Positions 1-8,242 of a stretch of 64,000 nt of DNA are shown piece after piece. Where the stretch lies: contig CP005974.1 in the NCBI GenBank assembly GCA_000940995.1, positions 2,914,001-2,978,000 on the forward strand, given 5' to 3'. Position 1 is the stretch's first letter, and every line of letters starts with the position of its first letter. The notes under the pieces were generated by a model. That model did not search any database, was not told the origin of the DNA, and saw only the letters and a list, made by a program, of their open reading frames with translations. The position numbers were made by a program, and so were the translations under genes. The DNA comes from Photobacterium gaetbulicola Gung47 (GTDB taxonomy: Bacteria; Pseudomonadota; Gammaproteobacteria; Enterobacterales; Vibrionaceae).

Positions 1-1
1 C

Positions 2-70
2 CTCGTAGCTAACTGCCCAGACCGTAATTTTTCAAATTGGTGGTCCCACTCCGGGCTCACCTCCTTTTGA
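2..70 (+). other. Possible 3' end of a plus-strand reading frame cut by the window edge
   Basis: Frame 2 is open from the first base to a TGA at 68-70, giving a tail that ends NWWSHSGLTSF. The minus strand is also open over the same bases. Neither peptide is recognised. A gene ending here would converge on the DUF945 gene, which fits the hairpin at 190-218, but 23 codons cannot establish a gene. The rest of 71-189 shows nothing identifiable. Confidence 0.2.
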
Positions 71-189
71 TATAAGTGTCGTCTATTTCCTTGAAATTAC
101 TAAATTGAAATGAGCAATTTTATCAATAGGCATGGCCTATCTTGGCGTTAACCCGCTTACCCGCACAGGATTGAGGAAGATTTGAAACA

Positions 190-218
190 AAAAAACCGCC
201 GTTGATAACGGCGGTTTT
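190..218 (-). terminator. Intrinsic terminator of the DUF945 gene
   Basis: A GC-rich hairpin with stem CCGCCGTT/AACGGCGG and loop GAT is flanked by A and T runs. Read on the minus strand it ends in seven T, about 25 bp past the stop codon of the gene at 243. Confidence 0.85.
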
Positions 219-242
219 CGAACTAGCACACGCAACAGCAAG

Positions 243-1556
243 TTACATGAAAAGCATAAACAACATCGCAAATGGCAGTTGATCCCCGTTTGATAGGACC
301 ACCTTGTCACCCTCGATCTGCATATTTAGCAGGTAGTGGGTGGCATTGCGCTCGACAATCGCACTCTGCTCCAACATATCGACACGCTCATTAAGCAGCG
401 GATCCGCTTCGACCAGATCCACCGGCAAGCTAAGGTGAAGATCTCCCCCAAGCTTCTCCGCAATCTGGCCAATATTCTGGGAAATATTGCTGATCCCAGG
501 AGCGACAGTCATGTTCAGGCGGCTGGTGACCTGTCCTTCCGGAGCTAATACGCTCAAATCGTTAATAGAAAATGTCAGGCCCTTGGCTACCAGCGTATCC
601 AGTGCTGCAGAGACTTCCATCGCCTGTTGTTCGGTGAGTGGCTCGTCCAAGTCATCCGTCATATCCCCCAAACGGCTCAAGGATGGATAATCCAGCTCAG
701 AGAAGGCCATTTGAAAATTGAAGTTACGGTATTCGCTGCCGTCTAGCATCACAACTTTGCCAACCTTGATATGGTTGGAATTCGATAGCTGTACCTCAGG
801 CTTCTCCTGCCCCTCTACCGCATCAGGCTGGATAAGCACATTTTCCATCCCTATCGCCAGTTGGGCCACGTCCAGGCTCTGCTCTGAGTTCAAGTCGACA
901 AACCGCACCTCATCCAGTGTCAGAGCCTGATCACCAATCCAGAACTGGCCGTCCAAGTAGCCCTTTCCGCCGCCTTTCAACCCTTTTAACACCATCTCTT
1001 CGCGGGCGACTGTTGCCAGGCTGGCAGAAGGAAGCTGGTAATGAAACTCGCCAGCCCCCTTGGCGTTCACCGTACCCTGCATGACAAATGAAGCCAACGC
1101 AACACTCGTGCCATTGACTTCTTTCTCGCTGATCGGATTAATCTGGAAGGTAAAATCCGTCTTGCGCGTCAGCGCGGTGTTGGTGGTGAAGGTGATCGGT
1201 GAGATCCCTTCTCCCCACAACGCCTCTGTCATCGGCTTAAGCGCATCGTCCACCACCAGCTCGCTGGTCGAGGAGACTCCCATAAAGCCATGGCTTACGT
1301 GGTGTTTGACAAACCAAACAGTCGGCAGACCTTCATCTTCAAATAGAAATTTCAGCTCATCCTTTAGCTCGATTTTTGATACCGCCTCAGACTTGAGGTA
1401 TCCCCGCTGATAGGTGTCATTGGACACGGCAAGATACGGATTTTCATACTGCCCAAACGTATCGAGATAAATACGCTCGCCAATTTGCCCCGTGGCAAAC
1501 GGCCAACACAGTGCCACAGCCACTGCACCACCAACGGCACCAACTTTTCCTAGCAT
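243..1556 (-). CDS. DUF945 (YdgA-like) family protein
   Basis: A 437-residue protein with one N-terminal hydrophobic segment (about residues 5-22) that should act as an uncleaved signal anchor, followed by a long polar domain. The segment after the anchor contains ATGQIGE, as in the YdgA/DUF945 family, whose members carry a TG-x-x-E motif right after the anchor. The large domain would then be periplasmic. The biochemical role of the family is not established. The gene is monocistronic, with its own terminator downstream and about 240 bp of AT-rich spacer upstream. The family call rests on the N-terminal motif, overall length and predicted topology; the rest of the sequence is too divergent to judge by eye. 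Confidence 0.75.
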   Translation of the reverse strand: MLGKVGAVGGAVAVALCWPFATGQIGERIYLDTFGQYENPYLAVSNDTYQRGYLKSEAVSKIELKDELKFLFEDEGLPTVWFVKHHVSHGFMGVSSTSELVVDDALKPMTEALWGEGISPITFTTNTALTRKTDFTFQINPISEKEVNGTSVALASFVMQGTVNAKGAGEFHYQLPSASLATVAREEMVLKGLKGGGKGYLDGQFWIGDQALTLDEVRFVDLNSEQSLDVAQLAIGMENVLIQPDAVEGQEKPEVQLSNSNHIKVGKVVMLDGSEYRNFNFQMAFSELDYPSLSRLGDMTDDLDEPLTEQQAMEVSAALDTLVAKGLTFSINDLSVLAPEGQVTSRLNMTVAPGISNISQNIGQIAEKLGGDLHLSLPVDLVEADPLLNERVDMLEQSAIVERNATHYLLNMQIEGDKVVLSNGDQLPFAMLFMLFM

Positions 1557-1872
1557 TATTTTTAGGTCCCAGATCTGAAGATGAAAGACTCAGTCTATCA
1601 TAGCTTGCTGAACAATAAATTTATGCATTGATTTTCTAGGATATTTTACTTGTTGCTCCCGCAAATCCGCTCACAGTCACACCTTGAACATCCGGTAATA
1701 ATATTCTCACGCGATTGCAAGGTGGCTCTCAGTCCATAATGACGAACTCTTATACACTTATTTATAAAGTATCTAAACATAACAGCCATATAGCAATATT
1801 TTGACGTGTTTTACTGACCCCGTCGCCTGCACGTACTTGGGGTCAGGCTATCTGAGCAAGAAGGGTGTAACG

Positions 1873-3825
1873 GTGAATAATTTTGCGATTGTCTGTCTGG
1901 ATGACGATCCCCTTGTAGTTGAAAAGCTCAATCGAGATTTGGCAGATTTTGCCTCTCTTTTTGACATCTACAATGCCTATAGCATTACAGAAGCCAATGA
2001 GATCCTTGATGATATTGCGACTAACAACCAGCGAGTCGCCATGGTGATCTGTGACAATGAGCTGGGCGAGGACAAGGGGGTCAATTTTCTGGTCTCTCTC
2101 GATCAGTACCCTGCCAGCAAACAGGCACGCTCGGTGCTGCTCAATGACATGCCACAGCTTGATGCCATCATGCAGGCAGTGAACGAGGGCCGCCTGCACT
2201 ATTGCCTCACCAAACCCTGGAATTCGCAAGAACTCAAGCAAGTGATGCTCAAGGAGCTGACGCAATTTGTCTTGAAACATCCCGATGAAGACTGGCTCAA
2301 GTACAGCCAATTGCTTGATCACCGCCGGATCCTCAATGCCCATATCGAACGCCAAATGTCACGCTTCCGGTCGGGGTTTATCCAGCATAGCCATAGCCTT
2401 GACGACACCAGCCTGGCCAAACAGGTGATTGATGCCCTGCACGATTTTTTCGCCAGCAAAGACGAAACCCGCGCCTGCCGCAGCTACAGTGCCGACCATA
2501 TCCTAACCCAGGAGGGCGAGCCGAATAACTTCCTCTGGTTCATCACCAGCGGCGAGGTTGCCCTGTACAAAAAAGATGAACATGGCTGTCGTCATGAGGT
2601 CGTCAGGGCCGGCCCCGGCCATCTCGTTGGCGGTATGTCATTTATTTCCGGCGAAAGCTCCTTCTCTACCGGTGTGACCTTGTGCGCTACCGACGTGATC
2701 AAGCTCGACCGGGCGCTGTTCAACAAGGTGATGAACTCCCGCAGCGAGCTGCTGCCTCTTTTCACCAACCTCCTGCTGCGTAACTTCAACCGCCGCCTCA
2801 AAGGAAGTATCCAAACCGAAATGCGACTGCAGCAGACCTTGAAGTCACTCGATGAGGCTTACCATCAGCTGGTCGAAAAGGAGAAGATGGCGATGTTGGG
2901 CCAGTTGGTGGCAGGCGTGGCCCATGAGCTCAACAACCCGGTATCGGCGATCCTCAGGGGCAGTGATACCCTCCAGCAGACCATTGGCTATATTACCAAA
3001 ACCGCGTTGAGCCATGAAAACCAAGACCGCGGCAATGACATTATGCATCAGGCGATGCGGTCACGACCATTGTCCACGTCGGTGGCCCGCCAGCGGGCCA
3101 AGCGGCTCACCGGTTCACTCGGCGACAGGCAGTTAGCCCGCAAAGTCGTTCAGATGGGGATAGATGACGATAGCCACCTTCAGGAATGGTTGCTCCCGCA
3201 AAAGAACAACCTGCCGCAGGTGTTGGCCGAATGGGAGAATTACTACCAGATGGGTAACTTCCTGCGCTCAATCAATGTCTGTGCCCAGCGAATAGCGGAT
3301 CTGGTCAAAAGCCTGAAAAGTTATGCCCGGCAAGATGATGAGTCGATACACTTTGTCGATATCCATGAAGGATTGGAAGATACGCTGGTGATCTTCGATA
3401 ACAAGCTCAAGCGACACCACGTTATCAAAGAATACAGCCCGCTACCGCCAATACAGTGCCAGCCTATCGCCCTGCAGCAAGTGTGGACCAACCTGATTTC
3501 CAATGCCCTCGACGCCATCGACGAGCCCGGAGAAATCAAAGTCATCACCCGGCAGGTAACCATGGAGCAGGCCGGCCAGCAAGCTATTGAAGTTATTGTC
3601 GAGGACAACGGCAAGGGAATTCCGCCAGAGCAGCAGGAAAAAGTCTTTGAACTAAATTTTACCACCAAGCGAGAAGGAAACTTCGGCCTTGGCATTGGAT
3701 TGTCTGTCTGCCAGCAGATCATCCACCAACACAATGGCAGTATCAGGGTCGAATCCGAACCTGGATTGTTTACCAGAATGATAGTCACGTTGCCTTTGGA
3801 TGAGGCAGCTAAGGAGAGCCTATGA
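1873..3825 (+). CDS. Hybrid sensor: receiver, cyclic-nucleotide-binding and histidine kinase domains
   Basis: A 650-residue soluble signalling protein. The N-terminal receiver domain (about 1-125) has acidic cluster DDD near residue 10, phospho-acceptor D61 and K114 in TKPW. A cNMP-binding beta-roll (about 190-310) follows, then a coiled segment and a HisKA dimerisation domain with H351 in AHELNNP. The HATPase domain (about 520-645) has N-box NLISNALDA, DNGKGIP and GLGIGLS. The receiver has Asn at position 91 where Thr or Ser normally couples phosphorylation to conformation. The GTG at 1873 has AAGG about 9 bases upstream and begins directly at the receiver fold; an upstream TTG at 1801 has no ribosome-binding site. 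The last four bases overlap the next gene, so the two are translationally coupled. No transmembrane segment is seen, so it should sense a cytoplasmic signal, perhaps a cyclic nucleotide. Confidence 0.85.
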   Translation: MNNFAIVCLDDDPLVVEKLNRDLADFASLFDIYNAYSITEANEILDDIATNNQRVAMVICDNELGEDKGVNFLVSLDQYPASKQARSVLLNDMPQLDAIMQAVNEGRLHYCLTKPWNSQELKQVMLKELTQFVLKHPDEDWLKYSQLLDHRRILNAHIERQMSRFRSGFIQHSHSLDDTSLAKQVIDALHDFFASKDETRACRSYSADHILTQEGEPNNFLWFITSGEVALYKKDEHGCRHEVVRAGPGHLVGGMSFISGESSFSTGVTLCATDVIKLDRALFNKVMNSRSELLPLFTNLLLRNFNRRLKGSIQTEMRLQQTLKSLDEAYHQLVEKEKMAMLGQLVAGVAHELNNPVSAILRGSDTLQQTIGYITKTALSHENQDRGNDIMHQAMRSRPLSTSVARQRAKRLTGSLGDRQLARKVVQMGIDDDSHLQEWLLPQKNNLPQVLAEWENYYQMGNFLRSINVCAQRIADLVKSLKSYARQDDESIHFVDIHEGLEDTLVIFDNKLKRHHVIKEYSPLPPIQCQPIALQQVWTNLISNALDAIDEPGEIKVITRQVTMEQAGQQAIEVIVEDNGKGIPPEQQEKVFELNFTTKREGNFGLGIGLSVCQQIIHQHNGSIRVESEPGLFTRMIVTLPLDEAAKESL

Positions 3826-4328
3826 ACAAGTACCTGATCCTTTGCGTTGATGATGAGCGGGAAGTGCTCGATAGCGTGCTTAATGATCTACGTGCGCTGG
3901 AAGAATATTTTGTTATCGAAGCCGCTGAGTCGGTTGATGAAGCCAAAGAAGTGCTCGCTGATGCTGTTGCTGACCACATGCCGCTGGCACTAATCCTGTG
4001 TGATCACATCATGCCCGGCGAAACCGGCATCGATTTCCTGATCGAGCTCAAGCACCAGGAAGAATCCAGCAACGCTCGCAAAGTATTGCTTACTGGTCAG
4101 GCCGGCCTCGAGGAAACTGTTCAGGCTGTAAACAATGCCAGCCTGGATTATTACATCGCCAAGCCATGGAACGGAGACCAGCTCAAACAGATCGTGATCG
4201 ACCAGCTGACCACCTTCGTGATCGACAACGAATCTGAGGCCGAGCTGATGGCATGGATGCAGATCCTCGACACCAACCGGATCATGGAAGCGCTGAGCCA
4301 CCGTCGGTTATCGCTATCAGACATATAA
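3822..4328 (+). CDS. Response regulator partner of the upstream hybrid kinase
   Basis: A 168-residue single receiver domain with acidic pair D10/D11, phospho-acceptor D61 (in CDHIMPGE), T91 and K114 in AKPWNG. It has a short helical tail and no recognisable DNA-binding or enzymatic output domain. The ATGA overlap with the kinase indicates co-translation. D61 and K114 fall at the same residue numbers as in the receiver of the kinase, and both proteins continue with a similar helix (QxLDxxRI), so they look like diverged duplicates. It probably acts as a phosphate sink, adaptor or protein-interaction regulator. The target is unknown. Confidence 0.85.
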   Translation: MNKYLILCVDDEREVLDSVLNDLRALEEYFVIEAAESVDEAKEVLADAVADHMPLALILCDHIMPGETGIDFLIELKHQEESSNARKVLLTGQAGLEETVQAVNNASLDYYIAKPWNGDQLKQIVIDQLTTFVIDNESEAELMAWMQILDTNRIMEALSHRRLSLSDI

Positions 4329-4354
4329 CCCTACAACCTCAATTGTCATACAAA

Positions 4355-4461
4355 CCTTTTCGGGACAGGGCGAAAGTGTTATCTTGGTCACAAAGCCACA
4401 AGACCAATTACACTAATCCAAGGCAAACGCCGAGGTAGAGTTTCCCCCGAAAAGGTGATCC
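4355..4461 (+). promoter_or_regulatory. Structured 5' leader of ldhA with sequestered ribosome-binding site
   Basis: A perfect 10-bp inverted repeat (CCTTTTCGGG at 4355-4364, CCCGAAAAGG at 4446-4455) encloses about 80 bases. Inside are a TTGGTC/GACCAA hairpin with loop ACAAAGCCACAA (4384-4407), flanked by AGTGT/ACACT, and a small GGC-AAAC-GCC hairpin (4422-4431). The 3' arm of the closing helix contains the AAAAGG of the Shine-Dalgarno, seven bases before the ldhA ATG. The element CGAAAG at 4371-4376 could pair instead with TTTTCG of the 5' arm and free the ribosome-binding site. The geometry is riboswitch-like, but no known class was matched. Confidence 0.5.
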
Positions 4462-5451
4462 ATGAAAGTTGCAGTCTTCAGCACCAAAAAATATGACCAG
4501 AACTCCTTCGAGCTGATAAATCAACACTATAACCATCATCTCGACTTCTATGATTTCCGTCTAACGCCTCAAACCGTCAAAATCGTTCAGGGCTACGACG
4601 CCGTATGTGCTTTCGTCAACGACGACTTGAGCCGACCAGTGCTCGAAGCGCTGGCAGCAAACCAGGTGAAGCTCATCGCCATGCGCTGCGCCGGTTACGA
4701 CAAGGTCGATCTTGAAGCAGCAAAATCACTCGGCATTCAAGTCGTCCGTGTTCCCGCTTACTCCCCTGAAGCCATTGCCGAGCATACCCTTGGCCTCATG
4801 CTCAGCCTCAACCGCCGTATCCACCGTGCCTACCAGCGTACCCGGGATGCCAACTTTTCACTGGAGGGCCTCACGGGCTTCAACTTCCACGGTAAAACTG
4901 TCGGGGTGATAGGCACGGGGAAAATCGGCATCGCAACAATCCGTATCCTCAAGGGGCTAGGCATGAATATTCTCGCCTACGACCCATACCATAACCCCGT
5001 GGCGATTGAGCTGGGTGTCGAATACACCAATCTGGATGAAATCTACCGCCAGGCCGATGTCATCACTCTGCATTGCCCGATGACTGATGAAAACTACCAC
5101 ATGCTCAATGCCGAGGCGTTTGGCAAAATGCGCGATGGGGTGATGATCATCAATACCAGCCGTGGCGAGCTGCTCAACTCGAAAGATGCCATCGAGGCAT
5201 TGAAAAATAGCAAAATCGGCTCCCTGGGGATTGATGTCTACGAAAATGAAAAAGATCTGTTCTTCGAGGACAAATCCAACGATGTGATTAAAGACGATGT
5301 CTTCCGTCGTTTGTCAGCTTGCCACAACGTACTCTTTACCGGCCACCAGGCTTTCCTTACTGAGGAAGCCCTTGGCAATATTGCCGATACCACCTTGAAC
5401 AATATTAAGCAGTTCGAGCAGCAACATCGGTCGGGAAATGAATTGATCTAA
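4462..5451 (+). CDS. ldhA: Fermentative D-lactate dehydrogenase
   Basis: This 329-residue NAD-dependent D-2-hydroxyacid dehydrogenase reduces pyruvate to D-lactate in anaerobic cytoplasmic metabolism. The N-terminus (MKVAVFSTKKYDQ) closely follows enteric LdhA. The Rossmann fold has GVIGTGKIG near residue 150. The catalytic Arg is in NTSRGELL, the Glu in DVYENEK and the His in TGHQAFL, all in family order. Length equals E. coli LdhA (329). The ATG is preceded by a strong AAAAGGTGAT, which lies in the 3' arm of the leader helix described separately. It is transcribed alone, and a hairpin without a U-tract follows the stop codon. Confidence 0.95.
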   Translation: MKVAVFSTKKYDQNSFELINQHYNHHLDFYDFRLTPQTVKIVQGYDAVCAFVNDDLSRPVLEALAANQVKLIAMRCAGYDKVDLEAAKSLGIQVVRVPAYSPEAIAEHTLGLMLSLNRRIHRAYQRTRDANFSLEGLTGFNFHGKTVGVIGTGKIGIATIRILKGLGMNILAYDPYHNPVAIELGVEYTNLDEIYRQADVITLHCPMTDENYHMLNAEAFGKMRDGVMIINTSRGELLNSKDAIEALKNSKIGSLGIDVYENEKDLFFEDKSNDVIKDDVFRRLSACHNVLFTGHQAFLTEEALGNIADTTLNNIKQFEQQHRSGNELI

Positions 5452-5497
5452 ACTCTTTTATTACAAAGACAATTGCTTACATTCAACGACACCGCAC

Positions 5498-5523
5498 CAT
5501 GGGCAAGGGAGACCGTGCCCATG
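5498..5523 (+). terminator. Hairpin downstream of ldhA, no clear U-tract
   Basis: An 8-bp perfect stem CATGGGCA/TGCCCATG with a 10-base loop, about 45 bp after the ldhA stop. The sequence after it is not T-rich on either strand, so it may be an RNA 3'-end protector or a factor-dependent terminator. Confidence 0.35.
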
Positions 5524-5692
5524 ACGGTTTGAGGGCGTTGGAGCATACGATCATAAAATTTTACCAATTATGTCCACTTATATGCCTATTTCCTTAGAAA
5601 CAAGACAGCAAAATTCTTTAAAACTGCTATGAACACTGGCTATTGTCCATTAAAATAATCCAATTATGTTTAGCCCATTGGACAAATTTGTC

Positions 5693-6241
5693 ATGCGTAA
5701 AATCCTCATTGCTTCAGGTCTTGTCCTGGCATCTGTTTCAGCGGCTCAGGCAAATGCCCAGCCGACAATGAGCAATTTCAGCTACGACTATGCTGAGGCT
5801 CGTATTGGTATTAGCCCGCTGACTTACGGTGCTGGTTTCAGTACGTCTATTCACCCGAATGCCCACATTACTGGTAGCGTCGATACCGAATTCGACAGTG
5901 ACTGGGATGCGGCACTAGGGGTAGGTTTCCACGCACCAGTCAACAACTGGGCCGACATTACGGGTGAGATCAAAGCCCGCAGTGCTAAAAACAAAGGAGC
6001 ACTGAAAAGCTCCAGCGGTAAATTTGGTGTTGAAGTCAACTTGGGTGTACGCCAGTGGCTAGGTCCACAGCTAGAAGTTGGCGGTACCATCGGTCACCTG
6101 AACATTGATGATTACGAAGAAGTGATTGGTAGTGTCTACGGCCGCTTCCATGCCACAGAGCTATTCTCTGTCGGCGTAACCGGTCGTTTCAACGAGCTAT
6201 ATGGTGATCAGGTCATGCTGTCGACTCGATTCAAATTCTGA
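5693..6241 (+). CDS. Small exported protein, probable outer-membrane beta-barrel
   Basis: A Sec signal peptide (MRKILIASGLVLASVSAAQA, cleavage likely after AQA or ANA) is followed by about 160 residues of alternating hydrophobic and polar strands rich in Gly, Asn and aromatic residues. The protein ends in F (STRFKF), the usual C-terminal signature of bacterial outer-membrane barrels. The length would suit a barrel of about eight strands. The ATG at 5693 is preferred over 5666 because it places the signal peptide at the N-terminus; neither start has a good Shine-Dalgarno. I do not recognise a named family. It is monocistronic, with a terminator right after the stop. Confidence 0.7.
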   Translation: MRKILIASGLVLASVSAAQANAQPTMSNFSYDYAEARIGISPLTYGAGFSTSIHPNAHITGSVDTEFDSDWDAALGVGFHAPVNNWADITGEIKARSAKNKGALKSSSGKFGVEVNLGVRQWLGPQLEVGGTIGHLNIDDYEEVIGSVYGRFHATELFSVGVTGRFNELYGDQVMLSTRFKF

Positions 6242-6260
6242 TCGGCACATGCCCCCTAAA

Positions 6261-6284
6261 CGCCCTGCCGCTGCAGGGCGTTTT
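6261..6284 (+). terminator. Intrinsic terminator after the barrel-like protein
   Basis: Hairpin with stem CGCCCTG/CAGGGCG followed by TTTTG, about 20 bp past the stop codon at 6241. It lies between convergent genes and may also serve the LysR gene. Confidence 0.8.
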
Positions 6285-6316
6285 GCTATTTGGCCTTTAA
6301 CTTTCACCCCGGATTG

Positions 6317-7219
6317 CTATTGCACTTCTCCAAGCCAATCAATAAATGCCTTCACCCTGGGTGAGCTTGCCATTTCCTTGCGACATACCAAAAAATAATG
6401 TTGGGGGGATGGAACCGACAAGGTAAAGGGGGTCACCAAGCGCCCTGACTGGAGCTGCTCGGCAATAAACGACGCCCGTCCAATCGCCACGCCAATCCCC
6501 CGCTCTGCCGCCTGCAATGCTAAATCAGCTCGGTCAAACGTACAACCGGCTGCCGGCAGGACAACACCATTTTGCTGGGCCCAATATTGCCATTCATCGT
6601 TTTTCCCCGCTCTGGCCCACGGCGCGGCATCGTGCAGTAGCATGCAGGATGACAACTTGGCAGGGTTACCGTATAAATCATGTTGCTCAGCATACTCATG
6701 GCTGCAGACCGGAACCATGCTTTCATCCATCAGCTTGACGACATGTAAGCCTGTGTATTTACCATTGCCAAAATATATCGCGCAATCAAAGGATTCGGTG
6801 TGGAAATCCACCAGCTCATTGCGGGTACGCAAGTGAAAACGCAATGCCGGGTATTTTTCCAAAAAGCTATTGAGTCTTGGCAGCAGCCAACGCTGAGCAA
6901 ATGTTGGCGGCACCGACACATTGAGATCACCACTTAACTCAAGCGTTCTCAGGTCTCTCAACTCATTGGCAATATCACCAAAATTAAGCGCCAAAACTTC
7001 TTTAAGTCGCTTGCCTTCGTCGGTCAGGGTCAGCTTTCTCGGCTGGCGGATGAACAGCTTTACCCCCAAGGAATCTTCCAGGTTTTTGATTTTGTGGCTT
7101 ACTGCACTCTGGGTCAGGCATAAAATCTCAGCCGCCCGAGTAAAGCTCATTTGATCGGCAGCAATAAGGAAGCAATGGAGCCCTGAAAGTACAGGCCCCG
7201 TCAAACGTGGTAGTCGCAT
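6317..7219 (-). CDS. LysR-family transcriptional regulator
   Basis: 300 residues. An N-terminal winged helix-turn-helix (about residues 10-70) contains MSFTRAAEILCLTQSAVSHK and the LysR-typical L-G-x-x-L-F-x-R segment (SLGVKLFIRQPR). It is followed by the two-lobed effector-binding domain (about 95-298). The sequence resembles the GcvA/AmpR-like subgroup in general form, but the effector cannot be named. The neighbours are a barrel-like protein downstream and tfoX upstream, both transcribed separately, so the target is not obvious from context. LysR proteins usually control a divergent gene, but here the upstream gene lies in the same direction. Confidence 0.85.
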   Translation of the reverse strand: MRLPRLTGPVLSGLHCFLIAADQMSFTRAAEILCLTQSAVSHKIKNLEDSLGVKLFIRQPRKLTLTDEGKRLKEVLALNFGDIANELRDLRTLELSGDLNVSVPPTFAQRWLLPRLNSFLEKYPALRFHLRTRNELVDFHTESFDCAIYFGNGKYTGLHVVKLMDESMVPVCSHEYAEQHDLYGNPAKLSSCMLLHDAAPWARAGKNDEWQYWAQQNGVVLPAAGCTFDRADLALQAAERGIGVAIGRASFIAEQLQSGRLVTPFTLSVPSPQHYFLVCRKEMASSPRVKAFIDWLGEVQ

Positions 7220-7306
7220 ATATCTTTGAACGGCATGGGATTATCATCACATGATATACCCAAAAACGATCAGATTCCCCCCAACGTTTTCCCGGAAGGA
7301 GAAAAT

Positions 7307-7336
7307 AAAAAAGCCACTTCGAAAAAGTGGCTTTTT
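7307..7336 (-). terminator. Intrinsic terminator of tfoX
   Basis: Stem AAAAAGCCACTT/AAGTGGCTTTTT with loop CGAAA. On the minus strand it ends in a T run and lies about 27 bp beyond the tfoX stop. Confidence 0.85.
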
Positions 7337-7362
7337 GTTAGCAATGAAATAATGTGGTTCAC

Positions 7363-7950
7363 TTATTCCACATCACGTAATAAGCGCTGTTTTTGATCAT
7401 CTTTTAATAATGTCCAATGGCAACCGTCAATCGCCCCGGCAAACATCCATAGCAACTTCACGTCTAGATCTTTGCCTTGGCTATGACGCACTTTGCGAAA
7501 AACCTCCACCGCGCCGAGAGAGACGAAACTGGTGACATCCGGCACGCCCGCTTTTTTCACCATTCTCTCCAACGTCAGGCGCATGTTTGGCAAATCCCTG
7601 ATCCTTTTGCTTTTTCCTGACATTTTATAGTTTTTCTCAGAGGTAGAAATAGCAATAGACTGTTTAACCAGCCTTGAGCAAAGCGCCAAATTCTGCTGAT
7701 AGACTCGAGAAACATCATAATAATTCACGACGGCCGTGGTACTGCGTTTGATATGCCTAAACCTCTCACAGCCCAGCGAAGTCAACTGTTGGTCTAGCTC
7801 ACCACCGCCTCGAAGGAATAACGCTCCATCGGTGATGATGGCATACATGGCACTGTCGATGAAAATACCTGTACCGCCAAACATTGAGCGTTTTTCAAAC
7901 TCACCAAATTCGCGTAAATAATTAAATATCTCGTCCCTGAAACCTAGCAC
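7363..7950 (-). CDS. tfoX: TfoX/Sxy-family regulator of competence
   Basis: This 195-residue protein has both family domains. The TfoX N-terminal domain (about 5-100) contains KRSMFGGTGIF and AMYAIITDGALFLRGG; the TfoX C-terminal domain (about 115-190) contains RDLPNMRLTLERMVKKAG and SLGAVEVFRKVR. In Vibrionaceae such proteins switch on natural transformation genes together with CRP, usually in response to chitin. The full two-domain length fits TfoX or its paralogue TfoY, and I cannot separate these with certainty by eye. No c-di-GMP riboswitch of the kind found in front of tfoY is visible upstream, which favours TfoX. It is monocistronic. Confidence 0.85.
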   Translation of the reverse strand: MLGFRDEIFNYLREFGEFEKRSMFGGTGIFIDSAMYAIITDGALFLRGGGELDQQLTSLGCERFRHIKRSTTAVVNYYDVSRVYQQNLALCSRLVKQSIAISTSEKNYKMSGKSKRIRDLPNMRLTLERMVKKAGVPDVTSFVSLGAVEVFRKVRHSQGKDLDVKLLWMFAGAIDGCHWTLLKDDQKQRLLRDVE

Positions 7951-8242
7951 AATTATTCTCCCATTAAATGGTTAATGGCTTATATTTTTTGCCGTCATCA
8001 AGCCTGACAGCATCATAGAAATGACTTTGACACAGCCAGAAAATAATCGCCACATATGAAACAGCGAACATTTAAAAGTGAGAATTTAGACATATTACGA
8101 GATGAAAATTAAGCGAATTGTGGCAATTTCGACCACATTTGTATGATGGTAAAACCCGATGGATCTCCCAAAATATGCAGTAACCACTATCTTTATTCTT
8201 ATCACTAACTTTTACACAACGGGTATTCTTTTAGGCCATAGC

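Noticed and set aside
55..70. TCACCTCC-containing stretch resembling the 3' end of 16S rRNA
   Set aside because: The preceding bases do not match the conserved end of 16S rRNA; only the anti-Shine-Dalgarno-like octamer agrees, which is expected by chance.
4355..4455. ldhA leader as a c-di-GMP-I (GEMM) riboswitch
   Set aside because: It shares GAAA and CAAAGCCA-like words, but the helices are arranged differently and the CACAGGGCAAACC core and the tetraloop-receptor pattern are absent.
8119..8137. TGTGG-N9-CCACA as a CRP site between tfoX and the LON gene
   Set aside because: The spacing is nine instead of six and both half-sites have G or C at the fifth position; it is a plain inverted repeat.
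7951..8242. c-di-GMP riboswitch upstream of tfoX
   Set aside because: No GEMM core was found in the leader on the minus strand.
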